Assembly: GCA_000993615.1 (NCBI GenBank)
Contig: LBWM01000005.1
Location: 62,001-126,000 of the forward strand
Direction of reading: 5' to 3'
Length of the DNA stretch: 64,000 bases
Source: Candidatus Peregrinibacteria bacterium GW2011_GWF2_39_17
GTDB lineage: Bacteria > Patescibacteriota > Gracilibacteria > UBA1369 > UBA12473
A program made the translations under genes and the position numbers. The notes under the pieces were generated by a model that searched no databases, had not been told where the DNA came from, and saw nothing but the letters and a program-made list of their open reading frames with translations. Of the stretch, positions 44,831 to 53,737 are shown piece by piece (position 1 is the first letter of the stretch; each line of letters opens with the position of its first letter).

Positions 44831-46147
44831 ATGCCAAAAGTCATTATTATCGGAAACGGAGCCAGGGAACATGTTATTGCCGAAACTCTAAAAAATTCAA
44901 CCTCAAATTTAGATTTATTTATTCTAGGAGAAGCAAAAAATCCTGGTCTATTTTCTTTGGCAAGTGAATACAAAATCGGCAAAACAACTGATTTAGAAGT
45001 TATTCGGGAATTTAGCACCCGCATCCAACCTGATTTTGTAATCCCCGGACCAGAAGCTCCAATCGATGCTGGAGCCGTTGATTTATTACTCGAAATGGGA
45101 ATTCCCAGCATTGCCCCAATAAAAACCGTAGCTAGATTAGAATCTTCAAAATCATTTACCCGCGATTTACTGCAAAAATATGGCATTCAAGGAAATCCAA
45201 AATTTCGCGTCTTTTTCGGAAATCAAGGACTCGAATCCTATTTGAAAAATGAATTAGCCGAACAATTTGTAATTAAAGCCGACGGCCTTCAAGGCGGAAA
45301 AGGAGTAAAAGTAGTGGGTGACCACCTTAAAAATATCGAAGAAGGTTTAAATTATGCTAAAGAATGCCTGAATAAAGACGGCCGAGTGGTCGTAGAAGAA
45401 AAACTGCTTGGCCAAGAATTTAGCTTAATGAGTTTCACAGATGGCACCACTATTCTGGATATGATTCCGGTTCAAGACCACAAAAGAGCCTATGTGAACG
45501 ATCAAGGGCCAAATACTGGAGGGATGGGTAGCTATAGCGACGCCAACCACCTCCTCCCCTTCTTAACACCTCAAGATTTAGCGATGGCCAATGAAATCAC
45601 TATCCAAGTTTCCAAAGCGCTTCACAAAGAGACCAAGACTCCCTTTAAGGGAATTATATATGGGGGCTTTATTGCCACCAAAAACGGGATCAAACTAATC
45701 GAATACAATGCTCGCTTTGGTGATCCGGAAGCAATGAATGTCCTACCGCTCCTAAAAACAAATTTTATTGAAATCTGCCAGGCGCTTATCAAAGGGGAAC
45801 TCTCCGGCCTAAAGCTGGAATTTAAAAAACAAGCTTCGGTTTGCAAATACGTTGTGCCTCAGGGATATCCTGATAATCCAACTAAAAACGAAAAAATAGA
45901 GTTAAAATCAATGCCCGAAAACGCCAAAGCCTATTTTGCTTCCATCGACCAAAGAGCAGACGGATTATACTTAATGGGCTCAAGAGCCATAGCCTTAGTC
46001 GGCTTTGGTAATTCATTACCAGAAGCAGAACAAGTAGCGCAAAAAGCCGCTTTATCGATTAAAGGACCTGTTTTCTTTAGGGAAGATATTGGAACTGAAA
46101 AACTTATTAAACAAAAAATAAAAGCACTACAAGAATTACGCGCCTAA
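44831..46147 (+). CDS. purD: Phosphoribosylamine-glycine ligase
   Basis: PurD (GAR synthetase), 438 residues, joins glycine to phosphoribosylamine with ATP. It opens VIIIGNGAREHVIAETL. The ATP-grasp core has FVIKADGLQGGKGVKVV and the diagnostic DHKRAYVNDQGPNTGGMGSY, then LIEYNARFGDPEAMNVL. It is in line with purF, and its last four bases overlap the end of the convergent U32 gene. Confidence 0.95.
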   Translation: MPKVIIIGNGAREHVIAETLKNSTSNLDLFILGEAKNPGLFSLASEYKIGKTTDLEVIREFSTRIQPDFVIPGPEAPIDAGAVDLLLEMGIPSIAPIKTVARLESSKSFTRDLLQKYGIQGNPKFRVFFGNQGLESYLKNELAEQFVIKADGLQGGKGVKVVGDHLKNIEEGLNYAKECLNKDGRVVVEEKLLGQEFSLMSFTDGTTILDMIPVQDHKRAYVNDQGPNTGGMGSYSDANHLLPFLTPQDLAMANEITIQVSKALHKETKTPFKGIIYGGFIATKNGIKLIEYNARFGDPEAMNVLPLLKTNFIEICQALIKGELSGLKLEFKKQASVCKYVVPQGYPDNPTKNEKIELKSMPENAKAYFASIDQRADGLYLMGSRAIALVGFGNSLPEAEQVAQKAALSIKGPVFFREDIGTEKLIKQKIKALQELRA

Positions 46148-47442
46148 GCTACCTGCAGCCGCGTCCTTTTTCGAACTAAATAAAACTTATCGCTCCGCCT
46201 AACCGCCTTTATTCCCAAAGTAACAACACATTTTGGAAAAACCTTTTTAACTAAACGATCATCTACCCTCAATTCATCAATCCTACCCCACACTACTCCG
46301 GTAGAATCTCCCTCCACTACAAATTGATCCCCTACCTTAATCTCATTAGCCTGTACCTCCAGTTCCGCCACCTTGATCTTTGGGTAATAATGAATAATTT
46401 TACCCACAAAAATCTTTTCTTCTGTAGCCTGGCTCCCATAAGTCCCACTCAAATCAGTCAAAGGCTTACCCAAATAATAGCCAGAACCCAAACCTCGATG
46501 AAAAACTTTTTTGAGTTGATTCTCCCATTTTTGAATATTTTTTACCGTGTATTGACCATCCTTAATCGCCCCCAAAGCTTCACGGTAAGTTCGAACCACA
46601 CAATCCACGTAGTCCGCACTACGCCCACGCCCTTCTATCTTCAAAACAGAAATTCCACTATCCACTAATTGATCTAAAAACCCAATGGTGCATAAATCAG
46701 CCGGACTTAAAACAAAATTATTATCCAAAATTAGCTCATGCCCGGTCTCTTCTTCATGAATTCGATATTTACGTCGACAAGTCTGTAAGCACATCCCCCG
46801 ATTAGCAGAAGCATTGTGCTGAAATAAACTCAAGTGACAGCGCCCACTTTGAGAAACACACAAAGCGCCATGCGCAAAAACCTCAATCCTTACTAAATTT
46901 CCCCCTGGTCCAGTAATGCTTTTTCTTTCAATAAATTGAACAATTTTTTTGATCATAGGCAAAGAAAGTTCCCTTGCCAAAACAATTGTATCCGCGAATT
47001 GAGCAAAATAACAAACCGACTCAATATTAGAAATAGATAATTGCGTTGAGGCATGCACACCCATCCCCACAGTTCTGGCATACAAAATAGCACTCATATC
47101 TGAAGCAATAATTGCATCAATACCAGCATCCTTTGCCCGGTTAATAACAATTCGCATCAAATCCAAATCCTCATCATAAAGCACGATATTAATCGTAAGA
47201 TAAGTTTTTACTCTCCTTTTGCGACACTTTTGCACCACTTCAGCTACATTCTCCAAAGTAAAATTATTAGCAGCCCTAGCGCGCATATTCATTTTATCAA
47301 TTCCAAAATAAACACTATCAGCCCCAGCATTCAGAGCTGCATTAAGAGACGCGAAAGAACCAACCGGAGCCATGAGTTCTGGGATAACAATTAGCTTTTT
47401 GCTATTCATCTTTTTTTCATTTTTTTGCAAGGCTTTGTTCAT
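46144..47442 (-). CDS. Peptidase U32 family protein (TrhP/YegQ-like)
   Basis: A 432-residue U32-family protein. The signature region reads EVFAHGALCVSQSGRC, and further cysteines in NRGMCLQTCRRKY fit the Fe-S binding set of the family. The N-terminal TIM-barrel start is ELMAPVGSFASLNAALNAGA. Family members such as TrhP/TrhO are required for tRNA hydroxylation or cell-wall/ubiquinone-related steps rather than proteolysis. I cannot choose among subfamilies. It lies between purD (convergent) and the TyrA-PheA gene on the same strand. Confidence 0.85.
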   Translation of the reverse strand: MNKALQKNEKKMNSKKLIVIPELMAPVGSFASLNAALNAGADSVYFGIDKMNMRARAANNFTLENVAEVVQKCRKRRVKTYLTINIVLYDEDLDLMRIVINRAKDAGIDAIIASDMSAILYARTVGMGVHASTQLSISNIESVCYFAQFADTIVLARELSLPMIKKIVQFIERKSITGPGGNLVRIEVFAHGALCVSQSGRCHLSLFQHNASANRGMCLQTCRRKYRIHEEETGHELILDNNFVLSPADLCTIGFLDQLVDSGISVLKIEGRGRSADYVDCVVRTYREALGAIKDGQYTVKNIQKWENQLKKVFHRGLGSGYYLGKPLTDLSGTYGSQATEEKIFVGKIIHYYPKIKVAELEVQANEIKVGDQFVVEGDSTGVVWGRIDELRVDDRLVKKVFPKCVVTLGIKAVRRSDKFYLVRKRTRLQVA

Positions 47443-47448
47443 GGTAAT

Positions 47449-47499
47449 TATGCTATGATGAAGGTGGACGGTGGCCCCCGGGAGGGAGGGTAACTATCC
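47449..47499. repeat. GC-rich palindromic element, copy B
   Basis: A second copy of the element at 27479-27530: TATGCT (47449-47454), GGACG (47466-47470), the 16-base core CCCCCGGGAGGGAGGG (47475-47490), and TATCC (47495-47499). The core is identical and the spacings match copy A to within one or two bases. It runs through the last codons of the TyrA-PheA gene and the gap before the U32 start. A TTGCAA box (47425-47430) lies 18 bases before the TATGCT. Confidence 0.6.
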
Positions 47500-49159
47500 C
47501 TAAAATCTTTAAACCACTAACTATTTTCCGCACCTCATTTAACGCCATCCTACCTTTTTTTGAATCAGCATTCTCCTCAATATCTACAAAAAATAAATAT
47601 TCACCCAACTCCTTAGGCGCTGGCCTGGACTCAATTCGACTTAAATTAATCCCCAAATCAGCAAAAACTTCAAATACCGCGAATAAACTACCAGGTTTAT
47701 TTTCTTGAAAATAAAAAACTAGAGACGTTTTTGCTTTTCTAAATGGCTGCGCCTTAGGCTTTTCAGATGAAATAACAATAAAATCCGTAACATTTGAAGA
47801 ATCATTTTCAATTGCCCTACCCGCAATTTTAAACTTAAAATGCTTCGCCGCCTCCTTTGAACCAATCGCCGCCATCCCTTCATCCCCAGCTTGCCTAATA
47901 TATTCGAAAGCAGCGGCCGTACTAGACACGGTAATCCACTCAGCCTTTGGAAAATACTTCCTAAGATAAAGACTACACTGATTTAAAGCCTGTGGATGCG
48001 AAACAATCTGCTGAATATGCTTCAAATCAACACCAGGCAAAACAGCTAAACAATGATGAATATCTAATCGCAGTTCATCCACTAAATAAACGCGATGCTT
48101 AAATAGGCAATCATGCGTTTCTCTAATAGTACCCTGTAAACGATTTTCCAAAGGGACAACCCCGTATAAGACCTTACCGCTCTCTACTGCTTCAAAAATT
48201 TCTTCAATTGAATTAAAATAGACCACAAAATTTCCCTTTTTACCTTTCCATTTTAGAGCAGCAAAAGAAGAATAAGTCAAAGAAGGCCCTAATGTAGCAA
48301 TTGCTTTTTTGGGGAGAGGCTGTGCTGTTGGCAATTTACCTACTCCAATCATTCGCTGTATTAAAACATCCGTCTCTTTTATAGCCATTTTGCCATAATT
48401 CCCAAAATACTTTTTCCCCTGATTAAAATAAGCAATAAAACGACCCAAATCATGCTTAGTAACAATTCGGAAGAGTTCCTGAACCTCCTCCTCAAAAATC
48501 TTTAAAACTGCCCTGTTTTGCAAATTCTGAAATTGAATATTTCCATAAAGCTTGGCATCCTGTGCCAAATGCCGAGCCGCGATCTTAACCCTTAAGCAAG
48601 ACGCCGGACTAGCCAAACTTAAAAGCTCCGACAAATTAGGCCCTAGCCGACTAAGAGTTTTAGCCAAGGCAAAATCCGTAAAATGAACTAAAGTTTGAGC
48701 AAAAGCCATTATCTGATCATGCTTTTTAGGACTAATTTTAATTAATTTAAACCCACCTTTTTCCCCAAAAACATCCAAAAACCAAGGCAACCATTTTCCG
48801 GGACGAGCCGGAGAGTACAAAATTTTTTGCCCAAAACCAAAAGTAGTTTCATTAAACATCGGGTGCATACCAATTACCGCAGCTTTTGATTTTAACATTG
48901 CTTTCACTGGTTGCTCCTTAATAGAAGTTACATCCATTAATAAAGCCTTTTTGCGGACATATGGATTAATCTCCTTAATAACATTTTCGGTCTTATCAAT
49001 AGGCACAGCCACAATTAAAACCTCTGCCAATTTTGCAACCTCAATATTACTATATTTACTACCTTTATCCGCAATAAAAACCTGGAACCCTAAATTTTTA
49101 AAAAAAGAAGCAAAAGCAGTACCCATTCTTCCGTTACCTCCAAAAATCCCCACATTCAT
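47453..49159 (-). CDS. Prephenate dehydrogenase-prephenate dehydratase fusion (TyrA-PheA)
   Basis: A 568-residue fusion for phenylalanine and tyrosine synthesis. The N-terminal TyrA part has GGNGRMGTAFASFFKNLG and later IGMHPMFNETTFG. The PheA part starts near residue 288 with IATLGPSLTYSSFAAL and includes GVVPLENRLQGTIRET. Where dehydratases usually read NxTRF, this one reads NVTDF. An ACT domain follows (NKPGSLFAVFEVF, ESRP). The C-terminal ~13 residues come from the GC-rich element (47449-47499). No chorismate mutase domain is evident. The gene overlaps the preceding YtxH-like gene by one base (TAATG). Confidence 0.88.
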   Translation of the reverse strand: MNVGIFGGNGRMGTAFASFFKNLGFQVFIADKGSKYSNIEVAKLAEVLIVAVPIDKTENVIKEINPYVRKKALLMDVTSIKEQPVKAMLKSKAAVIGMHPMFNETTFGFGQKILYSPARPGKWLPWFLDVFGEKGGFKLIKISPKKHDQIMAFAQTLVHFTDFALAKTLSRLGPNLSELLSLASPASCLRVKIAARHLAQDAKLYGNIQFQNLQNRAVLKIFEEEVQELFRIVTKHDLGRFIAYFNQGKKYFGNYGKMAIKETDVLIQRMIGVGKLPTAQPLPKKAIATLGPSLTYSSFAALKWKGKKGNFVVYFNSIEEIFEAVESGKVLYGVVPLENRLQGTIRETHDCLFKHRVYLVDELRLDIHHCLAVLPGVDLKHIQQIVSHPQALNQCSLYLRKYFPKAEWITVSSTAAAFEYIRQAGDEGMAAIGSKEAAKHFKFKIAGRAIENDSSNVTDFIVISSEKPKAQPFRKAKTSLVFYFQENKPGSLFAVFEVFADLGINLSRIESRPAPKELGEYLFFVDIEENADSKKGRMALNEVRKIVSGLKILGIVTLPPGGHRPPSS

Positions 49160-49647
49160 TATACTTGCCTTTTAGAAGATTTTTTAGAAACAACCTTGCG
49201 CGAAGCCACTTTTTTAACACTCGTAACTCTTTTTGCCACTCTTTTAACCTTTTTTTTTGTCTTTTCCCCAATTTCTATTGCCTCTTTTTTCCGTTCATTT
49301 ACATATTTAGAAGCTGTCTTTTTAAATAAATCTGCTTTTTTATGAGCCTCCTTAACCCATTGATCCAAATCAATATTTCCTTCGGTAAAGTCATTAAACG
49401 CCTTATTAGTCTTAGCCCAAAAATCTTTAGCTGGTTCACTTTTGGCCACATCCTTTACAATACTCGAGATTTCCTCCACCATTTCAGAAAGATCATCAGC
49501 AATCGCCTTATGCCCAAGCCCACCTTCTCTCCGTTCCTTAATAATTTTTTCTCGAAGCTGTGATCCGCGTTTTGGTGCGAATAATAAACCAGTAAGGGTA
49601 CCAGCTATAAGTCCTAACATTAGAGATATTTTTCCTTTTCGAACCAT
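49159..49647 (-). CDS. YtxH-like membrane-associated protein
   Basis: A 162-residue protein with an N-terminal TM-like helix (ISLMLGLIAGTLTGLLFAP) followed by KRGSQLREKI, the typical YtxH start, then helical charged regions and a long Lys/Arg-rich tail. YtxH/general-stress-type proteins are of unknown function. The basic tail may contact nucleic acids or the inner face of the membrane. The stop overlaps the TyrA-PheA start. Confidence 0.75.
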   Translation of the reverse strand: MVRKGKISLMLGLIAGTLTGLLFAPKRGSQLREKIIKERREGGLGHKAIADDLSEMVEEISSIVKDVAKSEPAKDFWAKTNKAFNDFTEGNIDLDQWVKEAHKKADLFKKTASKYVNERKKEAIEIGEKTKKKVKRVAKRVTSVKKVASRKVVSKKSSKRQV

Positions 49648-49789
49648 ATTTTGTGGAGGTTAAAAATAACAAAAATAGTATAACACCTCACGATAAAAAA
49701 GAAATAAAATTGCCACTTAGAAATAAGGTTTGACTTTCCGCGCTGGTTTACCTACTATTTGAAAGCTTAAAATTCTGAACAATTAAACC

Positions 49790-50107
49790 ATGCCTATTAC
49801 CCAATCAGCCAAAAAACAACTCCGCCAATCAACTACCAAAAAATTACGCAATTATCAAATGAGAACTACCTTAAAGAATAGTCTCAAAAATCTCCGCGCT
49901 GCAGCCAAAAGCGAATTAGGAGAGGCTCATAAAACCTTGAAATCAACCTATAAAATCATTGACACCGCTGCCAAGAAAAATATTATCCACAGCAACAAAG
50001 CCGCACACCTTAAATCACAAATGGCTAAATTAGTAAGTAAAATTGTACCAAGCGGCGCTAAAACCGAAGAAAATCAACCAAAAAAGAAATCAACCAAAAA
50101 GAAATAA
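49790..50107 (+). CDS. rpsT: 30S ribosomal protein S20
   Basis: S20, 105 residues, is an all-helical small-subunit protein. The N-terminus PITQSAKKQLRQSTTKKLRN and the middle DTAAKKNIIHSNKAAHLKSQM match the family. The C-terminus carries an extra Lys-rich tail. It is monocistronic, upstream of a CAU tRNA. Confidence 0.93.
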   Translation: MPITQSAKKQLRQSTTKKLRNYQMRTTLKNSLKNLRAAAKSELGEAHKTLKSTYKIIDTAAKKNIIHSNKAAHLKSQMAKLVSKIVPSGAKTEENQPKKKSTKKK

Positions 50108-50161
50108 GGACTTAGTCTTATTTGGAAATAATTTATTAAGCAAACCTCAAAAAAGTTATTT

Positions 50162-50190
50162 TTGGTTTTTTTAAAAAAATCCATTACAAT
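50162..50190 (+). promoter_or_regulatory. Promoter of the CAU tRNA
   Basis: TTGGTT (50162-50167) and TACAAT (50185-50190) are 17 bases apart, 16 bases upstream of the tRNA. Confidence 0.55.
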
Positions 50191-50205
50191 CTTATCAATT
50201 AAATC

Positions 50206-50281
50206 GGGCCTGTAGCTCAGGGGTTAGAGCAGTCGGCTCATAACCGATTGGTCGTTGGTTCAATTCCAACCAGGCCCACCA
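50206..50281 (+). tRNA. tRNA with anticodon CAU (Ile2-like or elongator Met), CCA encoded
   Basis: Complete cloverleaf: acceptor GGGCCTG/CAGGCCC, D-arm GCTC/GAGC, anticodon stem GTCGG/CCGAT with loop CTCATAA (anticodon CAT), T-arm GTTGG/CCAAC, and an encoded ACCA. The body, with GGCTCATAACCG and TTGGTCG, is closer to the lysidine-modified tRNA-Ile2 than to the elongator tRNA-Met of well-known bacteria, but the identity needs tilS-determinant checks. Confidence 0.93.
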
Positions 50282-50288
50282 TCATTAG

Positions 50289-50318
50289 TTCCACCGAAGA
50301 GGTGGGATTTTTATTTTT
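50289..50318 (+). terminator. Terminator after the tRNA
   Basis: CCACC pairs with GGTGG around a GAAGA loop, followed by GATTTTTATTTTT. It is a plausible rho-independent end for the tRNA transcript. Confidence 0.6.
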
Positions 50319-50409
50319 GTGCGAAATGCGCTTGTTTACTGTATATGTTGGCGGTTTTGTTGATGATGATGTGGTTCGAACATAGGTGAATAATTGTTAA
50401 AAAGGGTTC

Positions 50410-50437
50410 TTGTAAAAGATTGTAAAAGCAATACAAT
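50410..50437 (+). promoter_or_regulatory. Promoter with an overlapping operator for the XRE unit
   Basis: TTGTAA (50410-50415) and TACAAT (50432-50437) are 16 bases apart. The inverted repeat ATTGTA (50419-50424)/TACAAT (50432-50437) covers the -10 box, and TTGTAAAAG is directly repeated. This is what an autoregulating repressor site would look like, and an XRE repressor gene starts at 50462. Confidence 0.5.
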
Positions 50438-50461
50438 ATAACCAAGTTTTACCAGCCAATT

Positions 50462-50681
50462 ATGACAACCACAAAAACAATCGGTGCAAAAATTAAAACT
50501 TGGAGAGCGATAAAGGATTTAACCCAAGACGAATTGGCCAAGAAGGCTGATTTGCCCCTATCCAACGCTTGTTAAAATAGAATCGGACGCTGTGCAGAAT
50601 CCATCTATCGATACGGTTACGAAAATTGCGGCAGGATTTGGAATTACTTTGGATGAATTAATAAATAATTTATCAGTATGA
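50462..50681 (+). pseudogene. XRE-family HTH repressor with a one-base frameshift
   Basis: Frame 1 (50462-50575) begins MTTTKTIGAKIKTWRAIKD, then LTQDELAKKADLP, a classic XRE helix-turn-helix, and stops early. In the next frame the rest of the domain follows directly: PTLVKIESDAVQNPSIDTVT and then FGITLDELINNL, ending in a TGA at 50679-50681. Removing one C from the CCCC at 50555-50558 restores a continuous ~72-residue protein. The restored stop overlaps the next ATG (ATGA at 50678). The choices are a real frameshift, a sequencing error or programmed slippage. Confidence 0.85.
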
Positions 50682-51520
50682 AAAATATCACTTCACTTAC
50701 AATTTTTGAAACTCATAAAATTCGTCGCCACTTTAATGAGAAAACTGAGACGTGGCATTTTTCTGTGATTGATATTGTGGCAGCTCTTACTGAACAGCGG
50801 GATTACAATAGAGCAAAGACATACTGGACTACACTGAAAAATCGGTTAAAAAATGAGGGGAGTGAAGTGGTCACAAAGTGTGACCGGTTGAAAATGATTG
50901 CCCAGGATGGAAAAATGAGGGAAACCGATGTGGCCGATGTAGAAACTATTTTACGTCTTATCCAATCTATCCCAAGCAAGAAAGCCGAGCCGATCAAGCT
51001 TTGGTTGGCCAAAGTAGGATATGAACGGATGGAAGAAATGAGTGATCCTGAAAAGGCACTCAATCGTAGTCGTGAGTATTGGCAAAAGCAAGGGAGAAGC
51101 GAAAAGTGGATACAGCAACGAATGACCGGACAAGAAACGAGAAATAAATTGACTGATTATTGGTCAGATAGCGGCGTAAAAAAAGGCGAAGAATTTGCTA
51201 TTCTCACTAATATTATTCATCAGGAATGGAGCGACTTGTCAGTAAAAGCTCATAAAAATCTCAAAGGGTTGAAAACGCAAAATCTTCGTGATCATATGAG
51301 TGAAGAAGAATTAATCTTTACAGCGCTTGCAGAGCTTTCCACAAGGAAAATTGCCGAAACCGACAAGACACAAGGGTTAGAAGAAAATAAAAACCCAGCG
51401 ATAAAGGGTGGAAGAATTGCAAAGGATGCACGGAAAGCGCTAGAGGAAAAAACTGGAAAATCGATCGTAACGGGAGAAAACTACTTACCAAAGAAAAAAA
51501 CTTCAAAAAAACTTAAATAA
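50678..51520 (+). CDS. BRO-N / phage antirepressor-like protein
   Basis: A 280-residue protein of the Bro-N type often found in phages and CPR genomes. The N-terminal half contains KIRRHFNEKTETWHFSVIDI and LIQSIPSKKAEPIKLWLAKV, which mark a Bro-N DNA-binding domain; the C-terminal half includes a TxEELIFTALAELSTRKIAE-like segment, followed by a Lys/Gly-rich tail. Its ATG overlaps the repaired XRE stop, which suggests translational coupling and that the two act together as a repressor-antirepressor switch. Codon use has more G than the background. Confidence 0.75.
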   Translation: MKNITSLTIFETHKIRRHFNEKTETWHFSVIDIVAALTEQRDYNRAKTYWTTLKNRLKNEGSEVVTKCDRLKMIAQDGKMRETDVADVETILRLIQSIPSKKAEPIKLWLAKVGYERMEEMSDPEKALNRSREYWQKQGRSEKWIQQRMTGQETRNKLTDYWSDSGVKKGEEFAILTNIIHQEWSDLSVKAHKNLKGLKTQNLRDHMSEEELIFTALAELSTRKIAETDKTQGLEENKNPAIKGGRIAKDARKALEEKTGKSIVTGENYLPKKKTSKKLK

Positions 51521-51523
51521 TTT

Positions 51524-52144
51524 ATGAACGAAATAATCTACATCTTGATCAACGAAGCCATGCCTGGTTATGTAAAAATAGGCATGACTAACAACAGCTT
51601 GGAGGAGCGCATTCGTTCGCTTGATACTACCAGCGTTCCGCTTCCGTTTGAGTGCTTCTATGCTGCGATCGTGAAAAATGCCCGAGAGGTTGAAAAACTT
51701 TTGCATGATACTTTTCTCGACCATCGCGTTCGCTCAAATCGTGAGTTTTTTGAAGTTTCTCCAGAGCGTGTAGTTTCTGCCTTGCGACTTGCTGAAATTG
51801 AGAATATCACACCGAAAAAGGACTATGTGGAAACTATCGAAGATCAGAAGGCACTTGACCAAGCGCGCGAACGAAGAGGAATATTTAATTTCGCCATGGT
51901 TCACATCCCTATTGAGGCGGAATTGACCTATGTGAATGATGAAAATGTAAAAGCAAAAGTGGTTGCGCTTTCAGGGAAGAAAACCATCGAGTTTCAAGGA
52001 GAAATAACCAGTCCATCGGCCGCCGCTCAAAAGCTCCTTGGCTATCAATATCAGGTTCAGGGGACGATTTATTGGATGTATCAGGGGGAAACGCTTGATG
52101 AACGTCGAAGACGGTTAGAAGAAGGCGAAAGCGATCAGGTTTGA
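51524..52144 (+). CDS. GIY-YIG-type nuclease-like protein (T5orf172 group)
   Basis: A 206-residue protein. The N-terminus reads EIIYILINEAMPGYVKIGMT, the GIY-YIG pattern, with an Arg in ERIRSLDTT and a Glu in REFFEVSPERV as candidate catalytic residues. The C-terminal part resembles the DUF4357-like domain seen in restriction-linked GIY-YIG proteins (AELTYVNDENVKAKVVAL). It starts three bases after the BRO-like gene stop. It ends in TGA and its end overlaps the convergent orphan by ten bases. It may be part of a mobile or defence islet. Confidence 0.75.
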   Translation: MNEIIYILINEAMPGYVKIGMTNNSLEERIRSLDTTSVPLPFECFYAAIVKNAREVEKLLHDTFLDHRVRSNREFFEVSPERVVSALRLAEIENITPKKDYVETIEDQKALDQARERRGIFNFAMVHIPIEAELTYVNDENVKAKVVALSGKKTIEFQGEITSPSAAAQKLLGYQYQVQGTIYWMYQGETLDERRRRLEEGESDQV

Positions 52145-52359
52145 TCTATCCCAACAGCTGTCTTCACCTCCTCCACAAACTCCTTCATCATAGCCGTATT
52201 ATCCTTCAACCAAATGTACCAAAACAAGAATAATTCCTCAGAAAGTCGCCAATGCACCCTAAGCCACACCTCCATTTCCGAGTCCAAAATGCTTGTAATT
52301 TGCTTAGAATCAGCCATTTCGTCCTCCGGCTGATGTTCCAAATATTCCTCAACAGTCAT
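52135..52359 (-). CDS. Small hypothetical protein
   Basis: A 74-residue acidic protein using ATG 52359 (MTVEEYLEHQ); an upstream in-frame TTG at 52395 would add 12 residues. It has a Trp/Phe-rich middle (VWLRVHWRLSEELFLFWYIWL) and no signal. I recognise no family. Its end overlaps the end of the GIY-YIG gene. Confidence 0.45.
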   Translation of the reverse strand: MTVEEYLEHQPEDEMADSKQITSILDSEMEVWLRVHWRLSEELFLFWYIWLKDNTAMMKEFVEEVKTAVGIDQT

Positions 52360-52424
52360 CCTTTTCTTTACCAACCCTTTGGTTTCCGGTTCCAATCGCG
52401 TTAATGAGCCCCCACCAGTATTAA

Positions 52425-53123
52425 TTATTCTTTAGTGCTTTTTCCGCAAATAAAATCTTCAGCTAAGGGCGTACAAATCCTATTAACATCATCATCTGGT
52501 AACGGATTACCGTCTTGATCTAGTAAAGCCTCCTCATCTATTTTAACTTCATAACCTGGAGCAGTTGCCACTCCATTATTAGCCACCGCCGATGACAACA
52601 CCGATGGACATCCGCTATCATCATCAAATTCAACAAAAGCATGTCCGTAAACTCTATCCCCCGTATTTAGAGCTAATTTAACAACCCCTCTGACTAAAAA
52701 ACCACAACTTGAATCAACAGAATCCATAGGAACCCAAAATCCATAATCAGAATCAACAACTGACGAATCCTGATCACTCCACCCATCAGTTGCATATATA
52801 GAGTTTCCCCATGCCCCGGAAGAACAGGTCAACTGTCCAACTGATGTAGTTAAATGAGGATCACTCGAGCATAAATGACACGTAACAGGAAGTTCCTCCT
52901 GCGTTGCCGCATTAACCTTACGATTTACTAATCCCTCAATCCGGTCAACAAGATTGTCACCTGGATAACCTGGAGCAGGCGATGGGGATAAACATGGAGC
53001 GTAATAGAAAGGCTCCCCATCATAAATATCAGCATCAAATTTAGGAGAAGCATTACCGCTGCCATCCACACATCCAGATGCTAGCCCTCCTAAAAAAAAG
53101 GAAAGTAATAATTTATTATGCAT
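52425..53123 (-). CDS. Cysteine-containing lipoprotein of unknown function
   Basis: A 232-residue lipoprotein. The signal peptide ends in a lipobox (LASGC, Cys18). The mature part has about ten cysteines, suggesting disulfides and an extracytoplasmic location, together with many Ser, Asp and Gly residues. I recognise no family. It begins after an AT-rich 140-base gap shared with the divergent coiled-coil gene at 53264. Confidence 0.65.
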   Translation of the reverse strand: MHNKLLLSFFLGGLASGCVDGSGNASPKFDADIYDGEPFYYAPCLSPSPAPGYPGDNLVDRIEGLVNRKVNAATQEELPVTCHLCSSDPHLTTSVGQLTCSSGAWGNSIYATDGWSDQDSSVVDSDYGFWVPMDSVDSSCGFLVRGVVKLALNTGDRVYGHAFVEFDDDSGCPSVLSSAVANNGVATAPGYEVKIDEEALLDQDGNPLPDDDVNRICTPLAEDFICGKSTKE

Positions 53124-53263
53124 AATCTAAAAACTTAAAAATAAGTCTTAAATTATATATAAAAAAAATTTTATCGCAAGTCAATTTTTTTAAAAATCCT
53201 CCTTTACTTGCGAATCAAATCTAAAAAAGCTAATATCGAGCGGATTTTTTAACCCCTCTCCAC

Positions 53264-53668
53264 ATGAACGAAGATAAAATTATCCTCACTCTGCAAAAAC
53301 TCAGCAAAATCAAAGAAGAACTCAAAGAAGTCAAAAAAGAACTTAAACAAGAAGAAAAAATTACAGATGAAGAATATGAGACCATGAAAAAAACCGCCAA
53401 AGAACTACACGGCCAGCTTAAAGATTTTGAAGAAAATTGGAAAAGAGAACTTCTAAACGACGAAGCCTACCAAAAACTTCGCGAATTAAAAATCCAAAAA
53501 GAAGAGGAAGTAGCAGAAGAAATCGCCAAACTCTATCAATTAGTAGAAAAACTACCACCCAAAATGTGGGAAACAAAAATTGAAACCGAAGAAGGCCAAA
53601 TTCGCCTCCAAATCCAACCAGAAATGAAAGTTTACCTAAATGGGAAGGAGGAAAAAAGACGGGCCTAA
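53264..53668 (+). CDS. Coiled-coil hypothetical protein
   Basis: A 134-residue, strongly charged protein. Nearly all of residues 5-95 are Lys/Glu-rich helix with heptad-like spacing; the last ~35 residues (PPKMWETKIETEEGQIRLQIQ) look like strands. I recognise no family. It is on the plus strand with the small gene at 53738. Confidence 0.55.
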   Translation: MNEDKIILTLQKLSKIKEELKEVKKELKQEEKITDEEYETMKKTAKELHGQLKDFEENWKRELLNDEAYQKLRELKIQKEEEVAEEIAKLYQLVEKLPPKMWETKIETEEGQIRLQIQPEMKVYLNGKEEKRRA

Positions 53669-53737
53669 AAAATAAATTATTGACAAACAAACCCAAAAGT
53701 ATAAGGTAAACTACCTAGTTTTTTTAAAAATTGACGA

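Noticed and set aside
50257-52430. Attachment-site repeat of the tRNA 3' end downstream of the islet
   Set aside because: The only candidate, around 52388-52420, shares just short scattered matches with the tRNA 3' end; not better than chance.
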